This document shows, in pieces, positions 34,525 to 42,856 of a DNA stretch of 64,000 nt. A model generated the notes under the pieces. That model searched no databases. It was not told where the DNA came from and saw only the letters and a program-made list of their open reading frames with translations. This stretch comes from DAISVY01 sp036826635 (GTDB taxonomy: Bacteria > Zixibacteria > MSB-5A5 > GN15 > FEB-12). The DNA lies in NCBI GenBank assembly GCA_036826635.1, contig DAISVY010000008.1, forward strand, positions 128,415-192,414, read 5' to 3'. The position numbers were made by a program, and so were the translations under genes. Position 1 is the stretch's first letter. Each line of letters opens with the position of its first letter.

Positions 34525-35322
34525 TCACTGGCCCCGCTTGGTGCCCTTCTGACCGGTACTTGTGGTCTTAACCGGCTGGACATTTTTGCCTTTGGTCGGG
34601 ACCGGTTTTGCAACAGGCTTTCTTCCGCCTGCCGACTTGCGGCCTTTGGTAACCTTGGTTGTTTTTTTCTTTTTGGGCGTCGTCGCCTTCTTACTGTCGG
34701 CGGTACGCTTGGCGGCCGGTTTGGAAGGCGCCGCGGCTTTCGTGGCCGCCTCAGGGCGCGTTTCCAGATACACGCTCAAGTGGCACGAACGCTTGCGAAC
34801 GCGAAAAACCCGGCCCATCGACTGAAACCGAACACGCTTGGCCGTGGGCCCGGACATCACATCTATTTTCTTAACCCTGAGATCCTCGGGGTCGAGATTC
34901 GACGTCCCTTCCAGCGAAAGCTTATTGGCCACCGCCGCCTTAAGAGTCACGGCCAGATTATGAGCCGCAATCTTCGGCGTAAAATTGAGAATGTTCAGCG
35001 CCTTCTCGACGGGCAGACCCTGAACCAGATCAGCCACCTGGCGCATCTTGCGCGGCGAGATGCTCAAATAGCGCGAGCTGGCCGTCGGCGTCAGACGAGG
35101 AACGATCTGGGCCAGAGTTCTCCCGACCATGTCCTGAGTAATACGGACCCTGCGGTAACTCTCACCGTCGTAAATCGCCAGGGTATGACCGACGAACTCC
35201 GATCTGACCTTGCTGCGGCGAGACCGCGTCTTGACGGCCTTATGCACACCGGCATCGTCAAGCGCTTTAATCTGGGCCAGAAGCTTATCCCTGACCGGTC
35301 GTTCTTGTACTTCCTGAGCCAT
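34525..35322 (-). CDS. rplV: Ribosomal protein L22 with N-terminal S19-like domain and basic tail
   Basis: 265 residues against about 110-120 for ordinary L22. Residues 79-187 are L22 (SSRYLSISPRKMRQVADLV, ending RKRSCHLSVYLE). Residues about 9-78 are homologous to ribosomal protein S19: aligning residues 27-78 with residues 28-79 of the neighbouring S19 gives 21 of 52 identities without gaps, including the shared SRRS, FVGHT and MVG blocks. The conserved S19 end HKLGEFxPTRT is changed to RTLAQIVPRLT. Residues 188-265 are a Lys/Ala/Pro/Thr-rich tail. The gene starts 8 bp after the stop of the complete rpsS, which suggests old tandem duplication and fusion. The function of the extra domain is unknown. 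Confidence 0.95.
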   Translation of the reverse strand: MAQEVQERPVRDKLLAQIKALDDAGVHKAVKTRSRRSKVRSEFVGHTLAIYDGESYRRVRITQDMVGRTLAQIVPRLTPTASSRYLSISPRKMRQVADLVQGLPVEKALNILNFTPKIAAHNLAVTLKAAVANKLSLEGTSNLDPEDLRVKKIDVMSGPTAKRVRFQSMGRVFRVRKRSCHLSVYLETRPEAATKAAAPSKPAAKRTADSKKATTPKKKKTTKVTKGRKSAGGRKPVAKPVPTKGKNVQPVKTTSTGQKGTKRGQ

Positions 35323-35330
35323 AGCTCACT

Positions 35331-35621
35331 CTACCCTTTCAACTGCGTGGTACGTTCGACCAGTTTGCCGCCGTGTCCACGGTAGGTCCGAGTCGGCGAA
35401 AACTCTCCCAGCTTATGCCCCACCATGTTCTCCGTCACATAAATCGGGATAAACTTGTTCCCGTTGTGTACGGCAAAGGTGTGGCCGACGAAATCAGGAG
35501 CGATAGTGGATCGGCGCGACCAGGTTTTGATAACCTTTTTGTCGTTGCGCTGGTTGAGCTTGTCAACCTTCTCCTGAAGTTTCGCCTCGATGAACGGACC
35601 TTTTTTCAATGATCGCGGCAT
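35331..35621 (-). CDS. rpsS: Ribosomal protein S19
   Basis: 96 residues, complete and ordinary: MPRSLKKGPFIEAKLQEKV, TWSRRSTIAPDFVGHTFAV and NMVGHKLGEFSPTRTYRGHG. In the 30S head, partner of S13. It directly precedes rplV, whose N-terminus carries a diverged copy of this domain. Confidence 0.98.
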   Translation of the reverse strand: MPRSLKKGPFIEAKLQEKVDKLNQRNDKKVIKTWSRRSTIAPDFVGHTFAVHNGNKFIPIYVTENMVGHKLGEFSPTRTYRGHGGKLVERTTQLKG

Positions 35622-35636
35622 ATATACTCTCCCTGA

Positions 35637-36467
35637 CTACTTCGCTTTCTTGCGACCTTCCACCAGGTGATCGAGTGATTTGCGTTTACTTCTTGTCTTA
35701 TATCCCTTGGTGGGTTTCCCCCACGGGGTACAGGGGTGACGTCCTCCCGAGCTTCGGCCTTCGCCTCCGCCCATAGGATGGTCGACCGGGTTCATAGCTA
35801 CACCACGGACGTGCGGTCGCCGACCGCGCCAGCGCGAAGAGCCCGCTTTACCCCAGATCACGTTCTTATGGTCGACGTTGCCGACCTGACCGATGGTGCC
35901 GAAACACTTACCGGAAACGGTTCGCACTTCGCCGGACGGCATTTTCAACGTAACTTTGCCACCCTCTTTAGCCACCAACTGGGCCATGGAACCGGCCGAG
36001 CGCACCATCTGGGCGCCTTTACCGGGGCGCAACTCGATGTTGTGCACCATGGTTCCAAGCGGCATCCGCTGCAACGGCATGGCATTGCCAACACGGATAT
36101 CGGCCTGTCCACCGGAAACGAGGCGGTCGTCTACCGCCACCCCGTCGGGAGCGATGATATAGCGTTTTTCTCCGTCAACGTAGTGCAACAATGCGATACG
36201 CGCCGACCGATTGGGATCGTACTCAATGGAAGCCACCCGGGCCGGAATATCGTGCTTGTTGCGCTTGAAATCCACAAGACGGTAGAAACGCTTGTGTCCG
36301 CCACCGCGATGGAAGGACGTAATTCGACCCTTGTTGTTGCGCCCCCCGGATTTTCGGACTGGTCGCAGCAATGCCTTCTCCGGCACCGTCGAGGTAATCT
36401 CGTCAAAAGCCGGAACGGTGCGAAATCTCGACGACGGTGTGACAGGGCGGAATTTCTTAATAGCCAT
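35637..36467 (-). CDS. rplB: Ribosomal protein L2
   Basis: 276 residues. Core motif WRGRRPHVRGVAMNPVDHPM holds the conserved His needed near the peptidyl-transferase centre; GGRHPCTPWGKPTKGYKTRS is the C-terminal signature. Confidence 0.98.
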   Translation of the reverse strand: MAIKKFRPVTPSSRFRTVPAFDEITSTVPEKALLRPVRKSGGRNNKGRITSFHRGGGHKRFYRLVDFKRNKHDIPARVASIEYDPNRSARIALLHYVDGEKRYIIAPDGVAVDDRLVSGGQADIRVGNAMPLQRMPLGTMVHNIELRPGKGAQMVRSAGSMAQLVAKEGGKVTLKMPSGEVRTVSGKCFGTIGQVGNVDHKNVIWGKAGSSRWRGRRPHVRGVAMNPVDHPMGGGEGRSSGGRHPCTPWGKPTKGYKTRSKRKSLDHLVEGRKKAK

Positions 36468-36483
36468 AACGTCTCACCATACC

Positions 36484-36777
36484 CTACATATTTTCGAACA
36501 TGCCAATCGTCTGCTTGTCTTTCAATTGCACGATGGCTTTTTTCCAGGTCGATGTCTTCCCGGCATAGCGACCCATACGCTTTACTTTGCCCGGCATAAT
36601 CATGGTCCGTACATCTCCCACCTTGACCTTGAAAGCCGTTTCGACAGCCTGCTTGATCGCACCCTTCGAGGCTCTTTTGTCAACCTCGAAGACATACTCG
36701 CTGAACGACTCTTTGAGACGGGAGGAACGCTCGGTAACGATGTGCCTCTTAATGATGAGGTGCGGATCCACGGTCAT
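36484..36777 (-). CDS. rplW: Ribosomal protein L23
   Basis: 97 residues; tunnel-exit docking site for SRP and trigger factor. Motifs HIVTERSSRLKE, YVFEVDKRASKGAIKQAVE and KVGDVRTMIMPGKVKRMG. Start overlaps the rplD stop by 4 bp. Confidence 0.97.
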   Translation of the reverse strand: MTVDPHLIIKRHIVTERSSRLKESFSEYVFEVDKRASKGAIKQAVETAFKVKVGDVRTMIMPGKVKRMGRYAGKTSTWKKAIVQLKDKQTIGMFENM

Positions 36778-37397
36778 GAGAACACCTCCTGTACTTTTTC
36801 CAGACCGGAACGGGTAAACAGCACAAACTCGGCGTTGAGTACGTCGTAGCCATTGGCTGTTTCTGCCGGCCGATACTTGACCCCGGGCAGGTTACGGCAG
36901 GCCAGAGACAGGTTATCGTTTCTGTTGCCGTCAAGAATAAGGCACTTCTTGCCTTCCAGCTCAAGCTTGCCCAGCAGGTCAATCATCCGCTTGGTCTTGA
37001 TCTCGGGGAATTCCACGCGATCAACGACTTTGATCTTATCTGTTTTGGCCTTGTCGGAAAACACCGACTTAATAGCCAGACGCTTCATCCTCTTGGGAAA
37101 CCGCGGATCAAACTCTTTCGGATGAGGACCGAACACGGTTCCACCGCCATGCCACAGTGGCGAGCGAATAGTCCCGGCCCGGGCCCGACCGGTGCCCTTC
37201 TGACGCCAGGGCTTGCGACCGCCGCCGGTAACATCGCTCCGCGTTTTCGTAGAGGCGTTTCCCTGGCGCTGACGAGCCAGATAATTCACCACGTATTGAT
37301 GAACTACGGCCTCGTTGGGTTCTATCCCGAACACGGCCTCGGCCAGTTCCACGGTGCCGATCTCGGCGCCTTCCTGGTTATATACTTTTACAGTCAT
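36774..37397 (-). CDS. rplD: Ribosomal protein L4
   Basis: 207 residues from ATG 37397 (MTVKVYNQEGAEIGTVEL); an in-frame GTG at 37406 is less likely. The long tunnel loop RQGNASTKTRSDVTGGGRKP and WRQKGTGRARAGTIRSP are intact. L4 represses the S10 operon in E. coli; regulation here is unproven. Confidence 0.97.
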   Translation of the reverse strand: MTVKVYNQEGAEIGTVELAEAVFGIEPNEAVVHQYVVNYLARQRQGNASTKTRSDVTGGGRKPWRQKGTGRARAGTIRSPLWHGGGTVFGPHPKEFDPRFPKRMKRLAIKSVFSDKAKTDKIKVVDRVEFPEIKTKRMIDLLGKLELEGKKCLILDGNRNDNLSLACRNLPGVKYRPAETANGYDVLNAEFVLFTRSGLEKVQEVFS

Positions 37398-37409
37398 GCT
37401 CAACACTCA

Positions 37410-38039
37410 CTAACGGCTGCGATTGGACTTGCGGATTTTCACCAGCGAACCACGATGCCCCGGTACCGCTCCCCGGACCAGGATCAGGTTCTCTTCTCCG
37501 ATCACCTTAACCACCGGCAGGTTAAAGACAGTCACGGTGTCTTTACCCATCCGGCCGGCCATGCGGGTACCCTTAAAAACCCGCGACGGATAAGAAGACT
37601 GACCGATTGATCCCGGAGCACGCCAGCGGTCCGACTGACCGTGCGTCTTATTGGCTCCGGAGAACCCGTGTCGTTTCATACCGCCGGCAAAACCAAGACC
37701 ACGGGACACACCGGTCACGTCGACCCGTTCACCTTCTTTGAAAACGTCAACCTTGAGTTCGGAACCGACTTCAAGGTCGCCCTCGTCGAAAGCGACTTCT
37801 TTCAAATACTGGGTAGGCTCGACTCCGGCCCGGGCAAACTGCCCCGCGAGAGGTTTGGTCAATCGCGATTTCTTACGTACACCAAAACCGACCTGGTAGG
37901 CGTCGTAGCCTTCCTTCTCCACGGTTCGCTTTGCAATAACCGGACAGGGACCGGCCTCAATCACCGTACAGGGGATTGCCTCGCCGTCCTCGTTGAAAAT
38001 CCGGCTCATGCCCAGCTTCTTACCAAGTATCTCTTTCAT
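37410..38039 (-). CDS. rplC: Ribosomal protein L3
   Basis: 209 residues from ATG 38039 (MKEILGKKLGMSRIFNEDGE), with GAGG 5 bp upstream. Contains FAGGMKRHGFSGANKTHGQS and SSYPSRVFKGTRMAGRMG, the loop reaching toward the peptidyl-transferase centre. Confidence 0.98.
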   Translation of the reverse strand: MKEILGKKLGMSRIFNEDGEAIPCTVIEAGPCPVIAKRTVEKEGYDAYQVGFGVRKKSRLTKPLAGQFARAGVEPTQYLKEVAFDEGDLEVGSELKVDVFKEGERVDVTGVSRGLGFAGGMKRHGFSGANKTHGQSDRWRAPGSIGQSSYPSRVFKGTRMAGRMGKDTVTVFNLPVVKVIGEENLILVRGAVPGHRGSLVKIRKSNRSR

Positions 38040-38052
38040 AGCCCTCAACCTG

Positions 38053-38361
38053 TCAGGTCTTTATCTCAACATCCACACCGGCCGGCAGATCAAGCTTCAT
38101 CAGGGCATCGACCGTTTGCGGCGTCGATTCATAAATATCTATCAGGCGCTTGTGCACGCGAGTTTCAAACTGCTCACGGGACTTCTTGTCGACATGCGGA
38201 GATCTGAGCACGGTATAAACCGTCCGGCGCGTCGGCAACGGCACCGGTCCCACGATCCTGGCGCCCGTGCGCAGGACAGTGTTGGCGATTTCCTTAGTCG
38301 ACCGATCCAGCGAATAGTGATCGTATGCTTTCAGCCTGATTCTGATTTTTTGTACGTCCAT
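38053..38361 (-). CDS. rpsJ: Ribosomal protein S10
   Basis: 102 residues. QKIRIRLKAYDHYSLDRSTK and PLPTRRTVYTVLRSPHVDKK. Binds NusB in antitermination as well as 16S rRNA. First gene of the S10 operon; only 17 bp follow the tuf stop, so it is read through from tuf. Confidence 0.98.
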   Translation of the reverse strand: MDVQKIRIRLKAYDHYSLDRSTKEIANTVLRTGARIVGPVPLPTRRTVYTVLRSPHVDKKSREQFETRVHKRLIDIYESTPQTVDALMKLDLPAGVDVEIKT

Positions 38362-38370
38362 TCCAGCCTA

Positions 38371-39591
38371 CCCGTCGCCTATTCAGTGATATCCGCTATA
38401 ACGCCGGCGCCGATGGTCCGACCACCTTCACGAATAGCAAAACGAAGCTCTTTCTCCATCGCTATCGGTGTGATCAATTCCACATCCATCGTTATGTTGT
38501 CACCCGGCATTACCATCTCTATGCCTTCAGGCAAATGAGCCACTCCCGTCACGTCCGTCGTCCGAAAATAAAACTGAGGCCGATAGCCCGTGAAAAACGG
38601 CGTGTGACGACCACCCTCTTCCTTCGTCAACACGTACACCTCAGCCTTAAACTTACGATGTGGCGTCACCGATCCGGGCTTCGCCAACACCATTCCTCGC
38701 TCCAGCGAATCCTTATCCACTCCCCGCAACAACAAACCAACGTTGTCACCAGCCTGTGCCTGGTCAAGCAACTTACGAAACATCTCCACCCCCGTCACCA
38801 CTGTCTTCCGAGTGTCCCGTATCCCGACTATCTCAACCTCTTCACCCTGCTTGATCACACCACGCTCAACTCGACCCGTACCAACCGTGCCTCGACCCGT
38901 TATCGAAAATACGTCCTCGACCGGCATCAAAAACGGCTTGTCCGTCTCTCGCTTCGGCTCGGGAATATACTCGTCACAGGCATCCAATAACTCCATTATC
39001 GACTTGAATACCGGATCGTCCCACGACGTCCCCGCCATACCAGCCTGCAACGCCTGCAACGCCGAACCTCGAATCACCGGTATGTCATCCCCGGGAAATT
39101 GGTACTGGCTCAGCAAATCGCGAACCTCCAACTCCACCAAATCCAACAACTCCGGATCATCCACCATGTCCGTCTTGTTCATATATACTATGATATACGG
39201 CACGCCCACCTGACGAGCCAACAAGATGTGCTCCCGTGTCTGTGGCATCGGCCCGTCAGCCGCCGACACCACCAAAATAGCCCCGTCCATCTGGGCCGCA
39301 CCCGTGATCATGTTCTTCACATAATCAGCGTGACCAGGACAGTCAACATGAGCATAATGACGCTTATCCGTCTCATACTCAACATGAGCCGTCGCTATCG
39401 TGATACCACGCTCCCGCTCCTCCGGCGCATTGTCAATCGAATCAAACGTCCGTATCGCCGTCTTGTTCTTCTGAGCCATCACCATCGTAATCGCCGCCGT
39501 TAACGTCGTCTTACCATGGTCCACGTGACCTATCGTCCCCACATTCACGTGCGGCTTACTGCGATCAAACTTCTCCTTTGCCATCTGATCG
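38371..39591 (-). repeat. 1,221-bp perfect repeat, copy 1 (tuf)
   Basis: This tract appears identical base for base to 54404-55624. It covers the whole tuf gene plus 8 bp beyond the stop and 7 bp before the ATG; the flanks diverge at once on both sides. Confidence 0.9.
38379..39584 (-). CDS. tuf: Elongation factor Tu (copy 1)
   Basis: 401 residues; GTPase carrying aminoacyl-tRNA to the ribosome. G-motifs GHVDHGKTTL, DCPGHADYV and NKTD (MNKTDMVDD), plus GSALQAL. Protein and DNA are identical to the second copy at 54412-55617. Codon choice differs from the flanks: by my count 20 of 26 Leu codons are TTG, and Thr is mostly ACG, while adjacent ribosomal genes favour CTG/CTT and ACC. Lies between fusA and rpsJ, the standard tufA place. 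Confidence 0.99.
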   Translation of the reverse strand: MAKEKFDRSKPHVNVGTIGHVDHGKTTLTAAITMVMAQKNKTAIRTFDSIDNAPEERERGITIATAHVEYETDKRHYAHVDCPGHADYVKNMITGAAQMDGAILVVSAADGPMPQTREHILLARQVGVPYIIVYMNKTDMVDDPELLDLVELEVRDLLSQYQFPGDDIPVIRGSALQALQAGMAGTSWDDPVFKSIMELLDACDEYIPEPKRETDKPFLMPVEDVFSITGRGTVGTGRVERGVIKQGEEVEIVGIRDTRKTVVTGVEMFRKLLDQAQAGDNVGLLLRGVDKDSLERGMVLAKPGSVTPHRKFKAEVYVLTKEEGGRHTPFFTGYRPQFYFRTTDVTGVAHLPEGIEMVMPGDNITMDVELITPIAMEKELRFAIREGGRTIGAGVIADITE

Positions 39592-39603
39592 GCACCTCCA
39601 ACT

Positions 39604-41688
39604 TTACACTATTACACCGTGAAGCATTCTTTTCGACACATCTTCGGGCACGGCCGCATACTTGGCGAACTCCATAGTAAACACGGCCCGTCCCTGCGAT
39701 ATATTGCGCAGCGAATTAGCATACCCGAACATCTCGGAAAGAGGCACGCTGGCCGCAATCACCGTGAGATCGGTTCGCGGAATCATGCCGTTTATCTTTC
39801 CCCGCCGAGAGTTGAGATCCCCGACAACCGAACCGACATAGGCCTCGGGCACAAGAACCTCAACATCCATAATAGGCTCAAGCAGGACCGGGTCCGCTCG
39901 CCGGGCACCGTCCTGAAAAGCCATCGAAGCGGCCACCTTAAAAGCCAGTTCATGCGAGTCGACGTCGTGGTAGCTGCCATCGAACAACTCGCAACGTACG
40001 CCAACCATGGGATAACCGGCCAGAACACCGTTCCCCATCGCCTGTTTCACCCCCTGCTCAATCGAAGAAACGAATTCCCGGGGGATAACACCGGCGTTCG
40101 GCAGCTTGTTCTCGAAAACGAAAGGCGAACCGTCAGTGGTCGGACTAAGGCGCAACCAAACGTGACCATACTGCCCCTTGCCACCCGTCTGGCGAACAAA
40201 TTTCCCTTCCGACTCAACCTGACTGGTGATGGTCTCCTTGTAAGCGACAGACGGCCGCCCCACCGAAGCGCGGACACCGAACTCGCGCAGCAAACGGTCG
40301 GTCAGGACTTCCAGGTGCAGTTCGCCCATTCCGGAAATAATGGTCTGACCCGTTTCCTCGTCGTGAAATACGGTAAAGGTCGGGTCTTCCTCGGCCAGCT
40401 TAATCAGCGCGTCGATCAGCTTGTCATGATCAGCCTGGGTTTTCGGCTCGATAGACACACGCACCACCGGCTCCGGGAAGGTCATAGCTTCCAGCACAAT
40501 GGGGTGTTTGACGTCGCAGAGAGTATCGCCGGTCGCCGTCTTGCGGAAACCTATTGCCGCAACGATATCGCCGGCGTTAGCAACTTTGATGTCCTCGCGC
40601 TTGTTGGAATGCATCCGCAACAGGCGGGCCACTCTCTCCTTGGTTCCCGAATTACTGTTCTGAACGTAGGAACCGGTTTCTATTTTACCGGAATATATCC
40701 GCAAATAAGTAAGGCGACCAACGAAAGGATCAGTGGCAATCTTAAAAGCCAGGGCGGCCGTGGGTTCGTTCACGTCTGGATGACGCTCCAGGCGTTTTTC
40801 GGGGTTCTTGACATCATGGCCGGTAACCGGCGGCATGTCAAGAGGCGACGGAAGGAAATCGACTATGGCGTCAAGAAGCTTCTGCACACCCTTGTTCTTG
40901 AACGACGAACCGCACAATACCGGGACCATTTTCAACTCGATAGTAGCCCGACGGACCGCCGCCATGACCCGGTCGGGGTCGAGCGATTTATCCTGAAGGA
41001 ACTGCTCGAGCAGATTATCGTCCACCTCGGCAACGGATTCGAACAACACTTCGCGATATTCGTTAGCCGTTTCGACGATATCGTCCGGAACCGGCAGATC
41101 ATCGAAAGTCGTACCGAAAGAATCTTCGTGGAAAACGCGGAACTTCATCGTCAACAAATCGACGATACCGCTGAACATCTCCCCTTCGCCGGCCGGGATA
41201 CTGATAGCCACACACTTGGTGGCGAACCGCTCGTTCATCATTTCGAGCGTATGGGCAAAACTGGCCCCGGTGCGATCCATTTTGTTGACATAAGCTACCC
41301 GGGGAACACCGTACTTGTCGGCCTGCCGCCAGACTGTTTCCGACTGCGGCTCGACCCCGCCAACGGCACAGAAAAGAGCCACCGCACCGTCGAGGACACG
41401 AAGAGAACGCTCGACCTCGGCAGTGAAATCGACATGGCCGGGGGTATCGATGATATTGATCGTGTGCTGGCGCCAGAAGGCGGTAGTGGCAGCCGAGGTA
41501 ATAGTTATACCACGCTCTTTCTCCTGTTCCATCCAGTCCATCGTGGCGGCGCCGTCATCGACTTCGCCAATACGATGGGTCTTACCGGTATAGTACAGGA
41601 TACGCTCGGTAGTCGTAGTCTTACCCGCATCAATATGGGCCATAATCCCGATATTGCGGACTTTATCTAAACTCGCGGGGGCAGACAT
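39604..41688 (-). CDS. fusA: Elongation factor G
   Basis: 694 residues; GTPase driving translocation. GIMAHIDAGKTTTTERIL, DTPGHVDFT and NKMD (VNKMDRTG) are intact, with the later domains KFVRQTGGKGQYGHVWLR and PMVGVRCELFDGSYHDVDS. AGGG precedes the ATG. A 222-bp spacer separates it from rpsG and holds T-rich runs and a weak hairpin (41738-41752). Confidence 0.98.
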   Translation of the reverse strand: MSAPASLDKVRNIGIMAHIDAGKTTTTERILYYTGKTHRIGEVDDGAATMDWMEQEKERGITITSAATTAFWRQHTINIIDTPGHVDFTAEVERSLRVLDGAVALFCAVGGVEPQSETVWRQADKYGVPRVAYVNKMDRTGASFAHTLEMMNERFATKCVAISIPAGEGEMFSGIVDLLTMKFRVFHEDSFGTTFDDLPVPDDIVETANEYREVLFESVAEVDDNLLEQFLQDKSLDPDRVMAAVRRATIELKMVPVLCGSSFKNKGVQKLLDAIVDFLPSPLDMPPVTGHDVKNPEKRLERHPDVNEPTAALAFKIATDPFVGRLTYLRIYSGKIETGSYVQNSNSGTKERVARLLRMHSNKREDIKVANAGDIVAAIGFRKTATGDTLCDVKHPIVLEAMTFPEPVVRVSIEPKTQADHDKLIDALIKLAEEDPTFTVFHDEETGQTIISGMGELHLEVLTDRLLREFGVRASVGRPSVAYKETITSQVESEGKFVRQTGGKGQYGHVWLRLSPTTDGSPFVFENKLPNAGVIPREFVSSIEQGVKQAMGNGVLAGYPMVGVRCELFDGSYHDVDSHELAFKVAASMAFQDGARRADPVLLEPIMDVEVLVPEAYVGSVVGDLNSRRGKINGMIPRTDLTVIAASVPLSEMFGYANSLRNISQGRAVFTMEFAKYAAVPEDVSKRMLHGVIV

Positions 41689-41910
41689 AAAAAAACCCTG
41701 GCTGACACCTTAACTAAAAAAACCAAAAAAACACTTTTCGCTCGAGAAGCGACAATCGTGGTTTTTCCAATCAGCAGGGTAGGAAGAACCGTGATGCCAT
41801 CATCCCGACATCAGATCTTTGCGGCGTTCAATACAATTCCTCGTTTCAAACAGGTCGTGACCCGTTAGACGCGCCCGGTGCAACTCAAAATCGGGCGGCC
41901 GTCGGCCATC

Positions 41911-42381
41911 TTACCATCTGAAGTGAGCAAAGGCCTTGTTGGCCTCGGCCATCTTATGCGTATCTTCCTTCTTTTTGATAGCTCCGCCTTCGCTGTTCGA
42001 AGCCGCCAGGAACTCAGCCGCCAGCTTCTCAGCCATCGATTTCTCATTACGAGCCGAGGCGTAACCTATCAGCCACCTGATAGCCAAAGCAGTCCGCCTG
42101 TTTTGGCGAACCTCAACCGGCACCTGATACGTGGCACCGCCGACACGGCGGGAGCGCACCTCAAGGACCGGCTTAACGTTATTCATGGCCTTATGAAACA
42201 CATCCAAGCCGGAATCGCCCGATTTCTTCTCCAGCAAGTTCAGCGAGTTATAAAACAACTGCTCGGCCGTCGAGCGCTTGCCCCGCTTCATCAGGCAGGA
42301 AACAAACTGGGTAACCAGTCGATCCTGATACTTGTGGTCGGGCAGTGCATCTCGCTTTCCCGCTTTGATTCTTCTGGACAT
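41911..42381 (-). CDS. rpsG: Ribosomal protein S7
   Basis: 156 residues; 30S head assembly initiator. Typical LVTQFVSCLMKRGKRSTAEQ and GGATYQVPVEVRQNRRTALA, ending HFRW. Follows rpsL by 16 bp, the str-operon order. Confidence 0.98.
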   Translation of the reverse strand: MSRRIKAGKRDALPDHKYQDRLVTQFVSCLMKRGKRSTAEQLFYNSLNLLEKKSGDSGLDVFHKAMNNVKPVLEVRSRRVGGATYQVPVEVRQNRRTALAIRWLIGYASARNEKSMAEKLAAEFLAASNSEGGAIKKKEDTHKMAEANKAFAHFRW

Positions 42382-42397
42382 TCTAAAACCTTACCGT

Positions 42398-42772
42398 CTA
42401 TGATTTCGGCTTCTTGGCACCGTATTTGGAACGACTCTGTTTACGCTCAGCCACCCCGGCGGTGTCCATCGTACCGCGGATAATATGGTACCTGACGCCC
42501 GGCAGATCCTTGATACGACCGCCCCGGATAAGCACAATCGAGTGCTCCTGCAGGTTATGTCCCTCGCCGGGAATATAGGCCGTAACCTCAATCTGATTGG
42601 TCAGACGTACCCTGGCCACCTTCCGAAGCGCCGAATTCGGCTTCTTGGGGGTGGAAGTGTACACCCTGGTACAAACTCCCCGCTTCTGCGGGCAGCGTGT
42701 CATGGCCGGGGCCTTGGTTTTTTCTACGATCCGCTTTCTTCCCTTGCGAATCAACTGGCTAATCGTCGGCAA
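42398..42772 (-). CDS. rpsL: Ribosomal protein S12
   Basis: 124 residues; decoding-centre protein. Start MPTISQLIRKGRKRIVEKTK; the loops TPKKPNSALRKVARV (with the Lys altered in streptomycin resistance) and RGGRIKDLPGVRYHIIRGT are wild-type in pattern. First gene of the str operon; a promoter lies at 42823-42850. Confidence 0.98.
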   Translation of the reverse strand: MPTISQLIRKGRKRIVEKTKAPAMTRCPQKRGVCTRVYTSTPKKPNSALRKVARVRLTNQIEVTAYIPGEGHNLQEHSIVLIRGGRIKDLPGVRYHIIRGTMDTAGVAERKQSRSKYGAKKPKS

Positions 42773-42822
42773 AATCGCTCCTGTACAAACGTTTACAATT
42801 TTTCAATCAAAAAGTGACCCGC

Positions 42823-42850
42823 AATTTATCCAAAGTCACCATATTGTCAA
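42823..42850 (-). promoter_or_regulatory. Promoter of rpsL-rpsG-fusA-tuf operon
   Basis: -35 TTGACA (42845-42850), 16-bp spacer, -10 TAAATT (42823-42828) on the minus strand in the 84-bp gap after rpoC; the leader to rpsL would be about 45 nt. Confidence 0.6.
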
Positions 42851-42856
42851 GCGTTT

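Noticed and set aside
34525..35322. rplV N-terminus as a frameshift or misassembly of rpsS
   Set aside because: The complete rpsS is present upstream, and the S19-like segment differs at most synonymous sites while keeping protein motifs, so it is an old in-frame domain and not a sequencing error.
41738..41752. Terminator between rpsG and fusA
   Set aside because: The stem is only 5 bp (TCGCT/AGCGA) and a few A residues separate it from the T-runs; not convincing enough to list.
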